From Guptibacillus hwajinpoensis (GTDB lineage Bacteria; Bacillota; Bacilli; Bacillales; Guptibacillaceae), in the NCBI RefSeq assembly GCF_029277305.1, contig NZ_CP119526.1: a DNA stretch of 64,000 bases. One strand, given 5' to 3'. The stretch's first letter is position 1. Every line of letters starts with the position of its first letter. Made by a program: the position numbers and the translations under genes. Below, in pieces: positions 1 through 7,770 of the stretch. The notes beneath the pieces are model-generated. The model was not told the origin of the DNA. It did not search any database and worked only from the letters and a program-made list of their open reading frames with translations.

Positions 1-3
1 TAG

Positions 4-18
4 TGATAATTATAATCA
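4..18. promoter_or_regulatory. Fur/PerR-like operator candidate upstream of yutI
   Basis: TGATAAT-T-ATAATCA is a 7-1-7 arrangement that differs from the textbook Fur box (TGATAATNATTATCA) at a single position of the right arm. It lies about 70 bp upstream of an Fe-S carrier gene, which would suit iron or peroxide control. It is AT-rich and close to the window edge, so it could equally serve a gene to the left or be chance. Confidence 0.35.
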
Positions 19-85
19 TTCCACGTTAGCACATAGATTTTTCAGTTAATTATCAGTATAATGGAAGTATGAAGGGAGTCGATGA

Positions 86-310
86 ATGATGCAAGAACAA
101 GTACAGGATGTATTGAATAAACTGCGTCCATTCCTACTGCGCGACGGCGGAGACGTAGAGCTTGTAGACATCGAAGAAGGCGTTGTAAAAGTACGTTTAA
201 TGGGAGCGTGCGGCAGCTGCCCTAGTTCCACTATTACACTTAAAGCAGGTATCGAGCGCGCACTTCTTGAAGAAGTTCCAGGCGTAGTCGAACTTGAACA
301 GGTATTCTAA
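86..310 (+). CDS. yutI: NifU C-terminal-domain Fe-S scaffold/carrier protein (YutI-like)
   Basis: This 74-residue protein consists of only the NifU C-terminal domain. The GACGSCPSS segment (about residues 41-49) carries the CxxC pair that binds or transfers a [4Fe-4S] cluster in Nfu-type proteins. It would act in the cytosol, delivering clusters to apoproteins together with the SUF system encoded at 16-22 kb. A GAAGGGAG ribosome binding site at 71-78 fits the ATG at 86. A strong terminator follows at 324, so it appears to be monocistronic. A Fur-like box lies upstream. Family assignment is confident; specific client proteins are not known from sequence. Confidence 0.93.
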   Translation: MMQEQVQDVLNKLRPFLLRDGGDVELVDIEEGVVKVRLMGACGSCPSSTITLKAGIERALLEEVPGVVELEQVF

Positions 311-323
311 ATCTAACAAATTC

Positions 324-355
324 ATCCCCTCCAGTTATCTGGAGGGGATTTTTTA
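324..355 (+). terminator. Rho-independent terminator of yutI
   Basis: An 11-bp perfect stem (324-334 with 339-349, loop TTAT) is followed by a T-run. Repeat R1 begins about 20 bp further on. Confidence 0.9.
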
Positions 356-375
356 ATGTATTTCATTTTTCAATT

Positions 376-531
376 AGGCTCTTTATTATTGCTTTTGAAA
401 CAATTTTTGTTTAAGACCTTACTTAGCTGATTAGAGCGGAAGATGCTCGACTCTAGCGGGACAGGTGAGACCCCCACAAGAGCGGAAATGAACCACTATT
501 CTACTAGCAACAATGAGTACGAAAAGAGCCT
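376..531 (-). repeat. R1: short copy of the AGGCTCTTTTC-bounded repeat family
   Basis: The element starts AGGCTCTTT and ends GAAAAGAGCCT. Near the ends it contains TTGCTTTTGAAACAA and AGCAACAAT, with a shortened GC-rich centre (GAGCGGAAGATGCTCGACT, then CGGGACAGGTGAGACC). It is in the opposite orientation to R4 and R7 and about 156 bp long. It fills the space between the yutI terminator and the end of yutH, stopping 4 bp short of the yutH stop codon. Confidence 0.8.
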
Positions 532-535
532 TCCA

Positions 536-1534
536 TTAAGATAACCACTCGATTTTTCTCATTTGGCTTCCACGATCACCAACTAATTCTTTAAATAACA
601 TACGATATAAACCTTCACGTTCACCTTCACTTCTAACGAACTCCTTCATATAAGCAAGACTTCTTTCCTTTTCCTTTAAGTTCCCATCACTATAATAATG
701 CTCGACCGCTTCAACATAAGGAAGTGGAAACAATAGCCTTGCGTAAAGTAAATTCCAATCCATCTGATTTAAGGTGCGCCGCTCATGGTAATCCCATAGA
801 AAGGTTCGAATGTTCGTAAAGTCACCGTTGCTATGGATTAATTCATTCCTAATCCACTCGGCAAGGTCTCTTGCAGGGTGATCGAGAATGAACTCATTTG
901 GAAAGAGTGCTTCAGATGTTCTTTGAGAAGTAGATGTATATCGATTGAACGCAAGTGTTCTCACCTGAAAAGGATTTTCACCAGTATCCATTCCTGAGTC
1001 TACAATATACTGAATGGCATTTTCTGATACACCTGAGTAATAAGGAAACGTTTCGATAAACCACACATCGAATTCTCTTAAGCTTTGTTGCTGATTTTTT
1101 AATTCCTCACGAAAAGCCTCAAGCTGATCCATCCGAAACTGCCATCTCGTTTGCCACGGTTGAATCTCTGGTAAATCACTGTAGGCTGCTAGAAGATTTC
1201 CTCCTTTACGATGCAGAAGAGCAAGGCGCTGCCCATCACTTAATCTGCTATAACCGCGATTGTGTGGTTTTTGGTACAGAGTATGAGCTTCATTGTTAAT
1301 CGTCTCGATGTACTTTCCTCGTCTAGATTGAATAGGCATCATTGTTGGTTCATTTTGCTGATTGTAATACTGAGCAACCATCACAAACCACGGAAAGTCT
1401 ACTTCTTGTTCCATGATCGTACGTCTGAGTACATATTCGGACATATCAGCAGTTCTAATTTCATACCCTTCATTTCTCTGAATTTGCTGTTCAACTACGA
1501 TGCCATACTGATGAAAAAGCTCCCGTTCAAGCAT
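536..1534 (-). CDS. yutH: YutH-like spore coat-associated protein
   Basis: This 332-residue soluble protein resembles YutH/CotS-type spore coat proteins, which carry a degenerate aminoglycoside-phosphotransferase-like fold. I recognise it by its length (close to B. subtilis YutH), its N-terminal MLERELFHQYGI and its position between yutI and yutG. I see no signal peptide or membrane segment. GGAGG at 1542-1546 sits 7 nt ahead of the ATG at 1534. It is convergent with yutI. Coat association is known for the family; an enzymatic role is not supported here. Confidence 0.8.
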   Translation of the reverse strand: MLERELFHQYGIVVEQQIQRNEGYEIRTADMSEYVLRRTIMEQEVDFPWFVMVAQYYNQQNEPTMMPIQSRRGKYIETINNEAHTLYQKPHNRGYSRLSDGQRLALLHRKGGNLLAAYSDLPEIQPWQTRWQFRMDQLEAFREELKNQQQSLREFDVWFIETFPYYSGVSENAIQYIVDSGMDTGENPFQVRTLAFNRYTSTSQRTSEALFPNEFILDHPARDLAEWIRNELIHSNGDFTNIRTFLWDYHERRTLNQMDWNLLYARLLFPLPYVEAVEHYYSDGNLKEKERSLAYMKEFVRSEGEREGLYRMLFKELVGDRGSQMRKIEWLS

Positions 1535-1702
1535 GATGACCCTCCGACATTACGTCATTATATTCGTAACATATGCTCTAAACGCCCAATAGGTGTATTT
1601 GATCATCAAATATTCGTTGTCATATTTGAAGCGTTCCTGCCATATACTAATAAAATCAATAACCTACAATACCAATTTACTATAAAGTTAGGTGGGACAA
1701 GA

Positions 1703-2200
1703 ATGGGCGAAAAACCTATGGATCTTGTGGAGCAAGCAGCTAGAACAAAATTAAAAGAACGCGGAGTAGAAATTAGCGATATTGCAGACTTAGTCTACTA
1801 TCTTCAGGAGAAATATCACCCTAACCTTAAAATAGAAACATGCGTGGAAAATATAGAACGAGTACTGTCAAAAAGAGAAGTTCAAAATGCAATCCTAACG
1901 GGAATTCAATTAGATGAACTAACAGAAAAGAAGATGCTAGATCAACCTTTGCAGGATATCCTAATGAAAGACGAAGGGTTATATGGTGTGGATGAAATTA
2001 TCGCCCTATCCATCGTGAACGTTTATGGCTCAATCGGATTTACTAACTATGGTTTCATCGATAAACAAAAACCTGGCATTCTCGAGAAACTGAACGACAA
2101 ATCATCTGGTATGTGTCATACGTATCTTGACGATATTGTCGGAGCTATTGCAGCCGCAGCATCCAGTCGTCTTGCCCATCGAGCTCAGAAACTCGAATAG
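1703..2200 (+). CDS. yutG: Phosphatidylglycerophosphatase A-like protein (YutG family)
   Basis: This 165-residue protein is of the YutG/PgpA-related family, equal in length to my recollection of B. subtilis YutG. The reading frame is open upstream to 1262, but that part runs antisense through yutH and looks non-coding. The chosen ATG at 1703 is preceded by GGTGGG at 1691-1696. The C-terminal half has HTYLDDIVGAIAAAA and the GFIDKQKPG segment typical of the family. Some homologues dephosphorylate phosphatidylglycerophosphate, but YutG-type proteins are soluble and their substrate is uncertain. It is convergent with yutF, and the two share a terminator. Confidence 0.85.
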   Translation: MGEKPMDLVEQAARTKLKERGVEISDIADLVYYLQEKYHPNLKIETCVENIERVLSKREVQNAILTGIQLDELTEKKMLDQPLQDILMKDEGLYGVDEIIALSIVNVYGSIGFTNYGFIDKQKPGILEKLNDKSSGMCHTYLDDIVGAIAAAASSRLAHRAQKLE

Positions 2201-2208
2201 CTTACAAC

Positions 2209-2234
2209 AAAAAAACGCCCAATGGGCGTTTTTA
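2209..2234. terminator. Bidirectional terminator between yutG and yutF
   Basis: AAAAACGCCCAATGGGCGTTTTT is a symmetric hairpin with an A-run on one side and a T-run on the other, so it can end both convergent transcripts. The T-run overlaps the yutF stop codon. Confidence 0.85.
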
Positions 2235-2996
2235 TATTTTCCATTCATCCAACGTTAGTGCTGTATAAGTCGGTTGTCGTTCTACCGATACAAGATGCTC
2301 TCTAGTCGTAACTCCGGTATGCACAAGCAATGTATCAAGGCCTGCGTTCATCCCAGCGAGAATATCCGTTCTATAATTATCCCCAACCATCAATGTCTCT
2401 TCTTTCGAAGTTCCGAGTTGAGCAAGTGCTTGTTCCATAATAATCGGTTCAGGCTTTCCAATGAAAATAGGATCAACTTCAGTCGATACAGATACAACTG
2501 ACGTTAACGAACCATTTCCAGGAAGCAAACCACGTTCAGTTGGAATCGCAATATCACCATTTGTTGAGATAAAAGTAGCGCCATTCCGAACAGCTAAACA
2601 TGCTGTAGCAAACTTCTCATACGTAATCGTCCGATCAATACCAACTACTACGTAATCAGGTCCTTCGTCTTTCAATGTTAACCCCTTATCTGTTAAGGCA
2701 TCACGAATTCCTTCTTCGCCTATAACATAAATAGAGGCATCGCTCTTCTCATTTGAAATGTAACTTGCAGTCGCCATACTCGTTGTAAATACGTGGTCTG
2801 GTGTACATGGAACACCGAATTGCTGGAGCTTCTCAGCAACCTGCTCTTTCCGTTTCGATGAGTTGTTAGTTACAAATAAATATGGAATATTTGCCTCTTG
2901 GAGACGCTTAACGAATTCCACAGCTTCCAGAATCTTTTCAGTACCACGATACATTGTACCGTCAAGATCGATTAAATACCCTTTATACTTTTTCAA
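2232..2996 (-). CDS. yutF: HAD-superfamily hydrolase, NagD/YutF type
   Basis: This 254-residue phosphatase belongs to HAD subclass IIA. Motif I is LIDLDGTMYRG (residues 8-18), motif II is FVTNNSS (41-47), and the C-terminal GKPEP and MVGDNYRTDI segments supply the motif III lysine and motif IV acidic residues. Members hydrolyse phosphate monoesters such as nucleotides or sugar phosphates; the physiological substrate cannot be read from sequence. Translation starts at a TTG at 2996 behind AAGGAGG with a 7-nt spacer. The yutE terminator separates it from yutE. Confidence 0.88.
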   Translation of the reverse strand: MKKYKGYLIDLDGTMYRGTEKILEAVEFVKRLQEANIPYLFVTNNSSKRKEQVAEKLQQFGVPCTPDHVFTTSMATASYISNEKSDASIYVIGEEGIRDALTDKGLTLKDEGPDYVVVGIDRTITYEKFATACLAVRNGATFISTNGDIAIPTERGLLPGNGSLTSVVSVSTEVDPIFIGKPEPIIMEQALAQLGTSKEETLMVGDNYRTDILAGMNAGLDTLLVHTGVTTREHLVSVERQPTYTALTLDEWKI

Positions 2997-3019
2997 TTGA
3001 CTTCCTCCTTTTAACCATA

Positions 3020-3050
3020 AGAAAACCGCTTCCCATTATGAAAGCGGTTG
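3020..3050 (-). terminator. Likely terminator of yutE
   Basis: On the minus strand AACCGCTT / AAGCGGTT form an 8-bp stem followed by TTTTCTTAT. A second inverted repeat (TGATGAACA ... TGTTCATCA, about 3072-3110) lies between it and yutE and may fold in the same 3' UTR. Confidence 0.6.
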
Positions 3051-3165
3051 ATTTATTGGTGTTGTCACATGATGAACAAACGTATGCTGTTTAAAATAGC
3101 TGTTCATCATCCAAAACACCTCTCAGTCTACAAACAGTTTAGCTTATATCACTGTCCCTCATCAA

Positions 3166-3612
3166 CTATTTATCGTCTTCAGGTATAAAGGCGGATACTA
3201 CTCCTAGCTCGTCATTTAAATAGGTTCGAACATATTTAGGGAAGCTTTCAATGGCTTCAATATTCTTTCTTATATTCTTTTCAAGCGCAGTATGATCAAG
3301 ACCAATATACCTTTGCATAAGAGGCTTTCTCATCAAAACGATTTCTTTCAAAGCTTTAGAGCTGTCGGTAGGGATGACTTTCTCATCTGCTAATATTTCA
3401 ATGATGTCTTCGTAACTTCCCGGATCTCTCATAATAAAGCCATCAATAAGATTGTTACCAACATCAATTATACTTTCAATAAAAACATGATGAACTCTCT
3501 CCAAGCCCAATTTCTCAATCGGATTCTGAAACGTACTCTCTTTGAAAAGATCAACGCCATTCGTTAAATAAACAAGATGCTCTTCAATTTTCTTTCGATC
3601 AACAAAATACAT
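3166..3612 (-). CDS. yutE: DUF86/HepT-like protein (YutE)
   Basis: This 148-residue, mostly helical protein resembles YutE, a DUF86 member related to the HepT RNase antitoxin/toxin fold. The open frame extends to 3645, but the ATG at 3612 (protein starting MYFVDRKKIEEHL) has AGGTGGG just upstream and matches the usual start. HepT-type RNases use an Rx4-6H motif. There is no adjacent MntA-type nucleotidyltransferase, so a toxin-antitoxin role is unlikely. The function of stand-alone YutE is unknown. Confidence 0.78.
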   Translation of the reverse strand: MYFVDRKKIEEHLVYLTNGVDLFKESTFQNPIEKLGLERVHHVFIESIIDVGNNLIDGFIMRDPGSYEDIIEILADEKVIPTDSSKALKEIVLMRKPLMQRYIGLDHTALEKNIRKNIEAIESFPKYVRTYLNDELGVVSAFIPEDDK

Positions 3613-3805
3613 GGATACCCACCTACCTAATGAACAAATTAACAATCATGGAGCCTATGTAACACTAGTTGTACCTTAACCCTAAGTGTACAGCTTCATT
3701 CTATCATAATCTAAAATGAAAAAGCTTACATTTAGAACGGATGTTATATGAGAAATCGTAAGAATTTGGTATGATAACGGTAACTAGAAAAAGGAGGGTG
3801 TTAAG

Positions 3806-4078
3806 ATGGAAGACGATAGACTTATCTATGACGAACAGGAAGCAACTGAAGCAAGGTTCGTATGCTTCATGGGAAGCAATCATCGGTTTGATCTTTGCAT
3901 TGTGAAATCGGATCGATTTTTTGGAAAATCACTCGTTCTTGACATTCAGGGAGGTAAATTCGCTATTATTGGTCACGACGACCTTAATGAGCCAGGTAAC
4001 ATCGAGCATGCTTATTCCCTTAATGAAGAAGATGCAGAAGAACTTCGAACCTTTCTTCGCGAGAGATTAAGCGCTTAA
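3806..4078 (+). CDS. DUF3055-like small cytosolic protein
   Basis: This 90-residue acidic protein, starting MEDDRLIYDEQEATEARFV, looks like a DUF3055 family member from memory of Bacillus proteins. No signal peptide, membrane helix or catalytic motif is visible. An AAAAAGGAGG ribosome binding site precedes the ATG. It is 50 bp upstream of the next small gene and probably co-transcribed with it. Function unknown. Confidence 0.7.
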   Translation: MEDDRLIYDEQEATEARFVCFMGSNHRFDLCIVKSDRFFGKSLVLDIQGGKFAIIGHDDLNEPGNIEHAYSLNEEDAEELRTFLRERLSA

Positions 4079-4128
4079 TATTTTCATCCTGCAATGAATA
4101 CACTACCTGTTAAAGGTGGTGTTTATTC

Positions 4129-4398
4129 ATGTTTGATGATGAAAACTATACAGATTTTGCTAATGTAGAAAAGGGACGGAACTACGTGTTACCTGAAGAT
4201 ACACCTGAAGGACCATATGGTTCACCCGTTAATAAAAAATTGGGTAAAACCACTCCTTGGCGTGAAGGTCAACGTTCTTACAGTGCGTTCAACTACGAGA
4301 ATAAAAACCTTCACCAGAACCTTCCAAGGCAAGATCCAGCCTCACACCCTCCACATGATGATTCTGAAAAAGACTCTGAGAAACCATATAAAGCATAA
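4129..4398 (+). CDS. Small hypothetical cytosolic protein
   Basis: This 89-residue hydrophilic protein is rich in Asn, Pro, Lys and Asp, with a disordered-looking C-terminus (NLPRQDPASHPPHDD). It has no recognisable domain. AAAGGTGG precedes the ATG at 4129. It follows the DUF3055-like gene and is convergent with yutD, with a shared hairpin at its 3' end. Similar short proteins occur in this position in other Bacillaceae as far as I recall. Confidence 0.65.
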   Translation: MFDDENYTDFANVEKGRNYVLPEDTPEGPYGSPVNKKLGKTTPWREGQRSYSAFNYENKNLHQNLPRQDPASHPPHDDSEKDSEKPYKA

Positions 4399-4416
4399 GC
4401 CAAATGGCTTATGCTT
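4391..4416. terminator. Hairpin between two convergent genes, overlapping the yutD stop
   Basis: AAGCATAAGCCA / TGGCTTATGCTT form a perfect 12-bp stem with an AA loop region. It covers the stop codons of both convergent genes. T-runs on either side are short, so termination efficiency is uncertain. Confidence 0.6.
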
Positions 4417-4741
4417 GTTGTTGTTGTTGTTGCTGCTGTTCCTGTTGCTGTTGCTTCTTAGGTTTTTCCTTTTTCTGTTTCTTTAATACAAAATAAGGAC
4501 ATCCAAAATTACAGTATTCATATAAATAATCCAGCACAGTGCTGAACTTCGTATCAAACGTGGCTTTTTGATTACGATCCTCGAAAAACCCCTTTAGCCT
4601 CAATTGGCCATATCCCCAGTCACCGACAATGTAATCGTATTTATCTAGAATTTCGCTGTATCTTGCCGTGAACGCTTCTTCGTTCCAGCCTTCCCGCTCA
4701 TCTTTGACCAGCTCAAATGTTTGTTGATTAACTGTTATCAC
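4409..4741 (-). CDS. yutD: YutD family protein (DUF1027) with a polyglutamine tail
   Basis: This 110-residue protein has a YutD-like core (residues 1-90, with DYIVGDWGYGQLRLKGF and the cysteine-containing EYCNFGCPYFVLKK). The tail is a Lys-rich linker followed by about 16 glutamines interrupted by a single Glu, encoded by a CAA/CAG run at about 4412-4452. The trinucleotide tract could vary in length by slippage. The start is GTG at 4741 behind GAGGGA. YutD function is unknown; the polyQ tail is not part of the family core as I know it. Confidence 0.8.
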   Translation of the reverse strand: MITVNQQTFELVKDEREGWNEEAFTARYSEILDKYDYIVGDWGYGQLRLKGFFEDRNQKATFDTKFSTVLDYLYEYCNFGCPYFVLKKQKKEKPKKQQQQEQQQQQQQQA

Positions 4742-4866
4742 TATACTTCCCTCATTTCATATGGGCTCATTAGTCTTATGATACCTTTTTTATATGAATT
4801 GTCCAAGTAATACCAGTAAAAAAGAAACGACAATCGGTCATGATAACCGTATGGAGGTGAATGTGA

Positions 4867-5526
4867 GTGAAAAAACAAGTACTGTTCATTTTGCCACTTG
4901 CACTAGGACTTGCTGCATGCCAGGGGCAAGATGCAACTGATTCTTTCGACCATGCAGATCTAACACCAGTCAAAACGGACCCTGAAGAATACGGAATGAA
5001 CATGGCAAACTCTCAAGAAAAAGCAAAAAAAGGAAATTTTGGATTCGTACGTGAATCTAGAAATACAAACAACATGAATTCACAGGCAAAACCGAGAGAT
5101 GTCGTCTATCTTGATCGAGAGCGATTGGCAGACATGATAACATCAATGGCCATTGTTCTTCCATACGTAAATGATGTTGCTACGCTCGTAACAGATGAAG
5201 AAGTGTTAATTGGTTATAAATCAACAACCAAAGACCGTGATGGCACTGCAGACCAAGTTAAAAAGACAGCCCTTTCCGTTATTCCACGTTATTACCATGT
5301 CTACGTTTCAGACGAGCAAGGAATGATCGCTGAAGTTGAGCGCTATCAGAACGGTTCTACTGCAAGTGGTGAACTCGATAAAAGCATCGAGCAAACAATC
5401 GCAAAAATGAAAAAATCACCACAAGGGAATAAGGTTAGTGAAGGCGAGAATGAGAACGGTGAAATGAAGGGCGAAATGAATGATGAGTTAAACGATTCAA
5501 ACGGAAACGAAATGATGTCGAAATAA
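4867..5526 (+). CDS. yutC: YhcN/YlaJ family sporulation lipoprotein (YutC-like)
   Basis: This 219-residue secreted lipoprotein has a basic MKKQ start, a hydrophobic stretch and the lipobox LAAC with the acylated cysteine at residue 18. The middle (residues 75-165) carries the YhcN/YlaJ fold with RERLADMITSMAI and a surface-exposed beta region. The C-terminus is a low-complexity Glu/Asn/Met tail. The GTG at 4867 follows GGAGGTGA with a 6-nt spacer. Family members are expressed in the forespore and found in spores or germination membranes; the exact role here is inferred from family and synteny only. Confidence 0.8.
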   Translation: MKKQVLFILPLALGLAACQGQDATDSFDHADLTPVKTDPEEYGMNMANSQEKAKKGNFGFVRESRNTNNMNSQAKPRDVVYLDRERLADMITSMAIVLPYVNDVATLVTDEEVLIGYKSTTKDRDGTADQVKKTALSVIPRYYHVYVSDEQGMIAEVERYQNGSTASGELDKSIEQTIAKMKKSPQGNKVSEGENENGEMKGEMNDELNDSNGNEMMSK

Positions 5527-5556
5527 AAATCGGCCCTGGTTAAGGGCCGATTTTGT
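5526..5556. terminator. Bidirectional terminator between yutC and lipA
   Basis: AAAATCGGCCCT / AGGGCCGATTTT form a 12-bp stem with a five-base loop, flanked by A- and T-runs so that it serves both convergent genes. Confidence 0.9.
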
Positions 5557-5563
5557 CTTATAT

Positions 5564-6457
5564 TTATTGACTGATTTCCGCTTTTTTTGCTGCGTTTACT
5601 TGTTCGTCGGCGTGGTAGGAAGAGCGTACCATTGGGCCGGATTCACAGTGTTTGAATCCTTTTTCTAGCGCGATATCTTTTAGCTCAAGGAATTCTTGTG
5701 GAGTCCAATATTTTTCAACTTTCAGATGCTTTTTAGAAGGCTGAAGGTATTGGCCAAGGGTCACAATATCAACATCATGTGCACGAAGATCGTCAAGTGT
5801 TTGGATAATTTCTTCCTTCGTTTCACCAAGTCCCAGCATGATACTTGATTTTGTAGGTATTTCTGGATTCATTTCCTTCGCACGTTGAAGAAACTCAAGT
5901 GTACGACGATATTTTGCACGTGCGCGAACTCTTGGAGTAAGACGTTCTACCGTTTCAATATTATGGTTCATAATGTCTGGTTTCGCATCCATTAGTGTTT
6001 CAAGTGCTTCATATTGTCCACCCATATCGGAAGGAAGTACTTCAATCGAGCAGAATGGATTCTTTCTACGAATTGCACGAACGGTCTCAGCAAAAACTGC
6101 TGCGCCTCCGTCTTTTAAATCGTCTCTTGCAACTGCTGTAATAACAACGTGTTTTAAGCCCATTTGTTCAACGGAATCTGCTACACGTTCTGGCTCAGCC
6201 CAATCAAGCTCAGTTGGAAGCCCAGTCTTAACCGCACAGAATCGGCACGCACGAGTACAAACGTCCCCAAGGATCATAAAGGTCGCAGTTTTTCGAACAG
6301 CCCAACACTCATGAATGTTTGGACATTTTGCCTCTTCACATACAGTATGTAGCTTTTTCTCACGCATCATCTTTTTAAGGCCTTTGTAGTTCTCGTTTGT
6401 ATTCAGTTTTATTTTCAACCACTCTGGTTTACGTAGATATTCTTCTTTCTTACTCAC
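5564..6457 (-). CDS. lipA: Lipoyl synthase (radical SAM)
   Basis: LipA inserts two sulfur atoms into octanoyl groups on lipoyl domains such as GcvH (encoded at 54 kb) and E2 subunits. The 297-residue protein has the auxiliary cluster motif CEEAKCPNIHEC (about residues 40-51), the radical-SAM motif CTRACRFC (about 67-74) and the C-terminal RSSYHA segment whose Ser ligates the auxiliary cluster. The frame is open to 6466, but GGTGGGG fits a GTG at 6457, giving VSKKEEYLRKPEW. It is close to B. subtilis LipA along its full length. It is convergent with yutC. Confidence 0.95.
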   Translation of the reverse strand: MSKKEEYLRKPEWLKIKLNTNENYKGLKKMMREKKLHTVCEEAKCPNIHECWAVRKTATFMILGDVCTRACRFCAVKTGLPTELDWAEPERVADSVEQMGLKHVVITAVARDDLKDGGAAVFAETVRAIRRKNPFCSIEVLPSDMGGQYEALETLMDAKPDIMNHNIETVERLTPRVRARAKYRRTLEFLQRAKEMNPEIPTKSSIMLGLGETKEEIIQTLDDLRAHDVDIVTLGQYLQPSKKHLKVEKYWTPQEFLELKDIALEKGFKHCESGPMVRSSYHADEQVNAAKKAEISQ

Positions 6458-6640
6458 TATTATCACCCCACCAATTCCTTTTCTGTATTAAAGAATAACA
6501 TATCCAATATGTGTATTTCTAGGAAAAGTGTGAATCTAATGACGATTAGGGCTTTTTACCTTCCATTATTTAGATCTAATGTTTTAGAAGATGAAAACCA
6601 CACTAAGAGTAATGACAATTTACGAAAGGAGAAGAAACGC

Positions 6641-7627
6641 TTGAGAAAATACAGTTTTCTTATCCTTATTCTTTTCTTTCTCTTACCAACTAACATTTGC
6701 TTATCTGCAGAAGTAGACGAAGATAAATTAAGAGCAGAACGAATGATGTTGTTTCACAAAATGGAAACCCTGACACATGTACCATGGTACATTTACGCTG
6801 GAATTGATCAATATGAACGAAGTATTAGACGTTCTCAAAAAGATATTCCGCGTGAAAAGGGCGCTATTGCGATCTATATTCCACCTGAAAAATGGGCTGG
6901 AGGAGCTAACCCAAACAAAGCAGATACTTCCGCTAATTCCATCTCATTCTTTGGAGGGATTGGGCTTGATGGCAATGGTGATGGTAAAGCAGTTATAACG
7001 GATGATGAAGACCTTCTCTATACGATAGGGCATTTCTTACAATCTTATGGGACAACGATTGAGGATATACGGATTGGTTTGTGGGATTATTATCATCGTG
7101 ATCAAGCCGTTCGAACAATTATTAGCAATAGTGCTGTTTATCGGACTTTCGAAACACTGAAGCTAGAAAAACACGCTTTTCCTGTTCCACTACATGCGAA
7201 TTATAGCTATCGAAGCACATGGGGAGACCGTAGAGGCTGGGGCGGGCTACGAATTCATGAGGGAACAGATATTTTTGCATCCTACGGTGTAGCAGTGAAG
7301 TCAACGAGCTACGGTACGGTTGAGACAAAAGGTTGGAATCGATACGGTGGTTGGCGTATCGGTATTCGAGATATCCAAGGCAATTACCATTATTATGCAC
7401 ATTTAAATGGTTTTGAAAAAGGCATTGAAAAAGATAGCGTTGTTCAACCCGGTCAAGTGATCGGCTATGTTGGAAGCTCTGGGTACGGTCCTAAAGGAAC
7501 CGCAGGTAAATTTCCACCTCACCTCCACTATGGTATTTACAAAGATAATGGAAGAACAGAGTGGTCATACGATCCCTACCCTTCTTTGCGCTTATGGGAA
7601 CGCCAGGAACGATCAAGAAAAAAGTAA
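6641..7627 (+). CDS. yunA: Secreted M23 family metallopeptidase (YunA-like)
   Basis: This 328-residue exported peptidase has an N-terminal signal sequence (FLILILFFLLPTNICLSA, cleavage about residue 23). A helical spacer follows, then an M23/LytM domain (about 190-310) with the zinc motifs RIHEGTDIF (HxxxD) and HLHYG (HxH). Such enzymes cut peptide cross-bridges of peptidoglycan. The open frame reaches back to 6509, but the TTG at 6641, behind GAAAGGAG, places the signal peptide at the N-terminus. YunA is linked to sporulation in synteny, not proven here. Confidence 0.87.
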   Translation: MRKYSFLILILFFLLPTNICLSAEVDEDKLRAERMMLFHKMETLTHVPWYIYAGIDQYERSIRRSQKDIPREKGAIAIYIPPEKWAGGANPNKADTSANSISFFGGIGLDGNGDGKAVITDDEDLLYTIGHFLQSYGTTIEDIRIGLWDYYHRDQAVRTIISNSAVYRTFETLKLEKHAFPVPLHANYSYRSTWGDRRGWGGLRIHEGTDIFASYGVAVKSTSYGTVETKGWNRYGGWRIGIRDIQGNYHYYAHLNGFEKGIEKDSVVQPGQVIGYVGSSGYGPKGTAGKFPPHLHYGIYKDNGRTEWSYDPYPSLRLWERQERSRKK

Positions 7628-7664
7628 AAGAGGAACTAACAACTCGTTAGTCCCTCTTTCTTTT
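7626..7664. terminator. Bidirectional terminator between yunA and metS
   Basis: AAAGAGG-ACTAAC pairs with GTTAGT-CCTCTTT with one internal mismatch, followed by a T-run on the plus strand and an A-run on the other side. Confidence 0.85.
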
Positions 7665-7769
7665 TTATTGTTTTCTAGATACTCTCACAGCATTAAGGAT
7701 ACTCGCTGTAAGACCACCCCATATAATAACCATACCAACAATCATCATAAAAATTGCGCTACCACCCAT
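7665..7769 (-). CDS. metS: MetS-like small subunit of NSS family amino-acid transporter
   Basis: This tiny 34-residue membrane protein starts MGGSAIFMMIVGMVIIWGG and ends RVSRKQ, giving one transmembrane helix (residues 4-26) with a basic cytosolic tail. It starts 1 nt after the transporter stop codon, with AAGGAGGT inside the end of that gene, so the two are translationally linked. The MetPS system of Corynebacterium, a methionine/alanine importer, has the same arrangement of NSS protein plus short single-helix subunit. Assignment rests on size, topology and position. Confidence 0.82.
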   Translation of the reverse strand: MGGSAIFMMIVGMVIIWGGLTASILNAVRVSRKQ

Positions 7770-7770
7770 A

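Noticed and set aside
1262..1702. N-terminal extension of the YutG reading frame
   Set aside because: It runs antisense to yutH, lacks a ribosome binding site and has no similarity to the family; the ATG at 1703 fits length and signal.
3166..3612. YutE as part of a HepT-MntA toxin-antitoxin pair
   Set aside because: No nucleotidyltransferase gene is adjacent; neighbours are yutF and a DUF3055-like gene.
4217..4486. Plus-strand ORF with a poly-leucine tail
   Set aside because: It is out of frame with the small gene at 4129 and the leucine run is the complement of the YutD polyglutamine tract.
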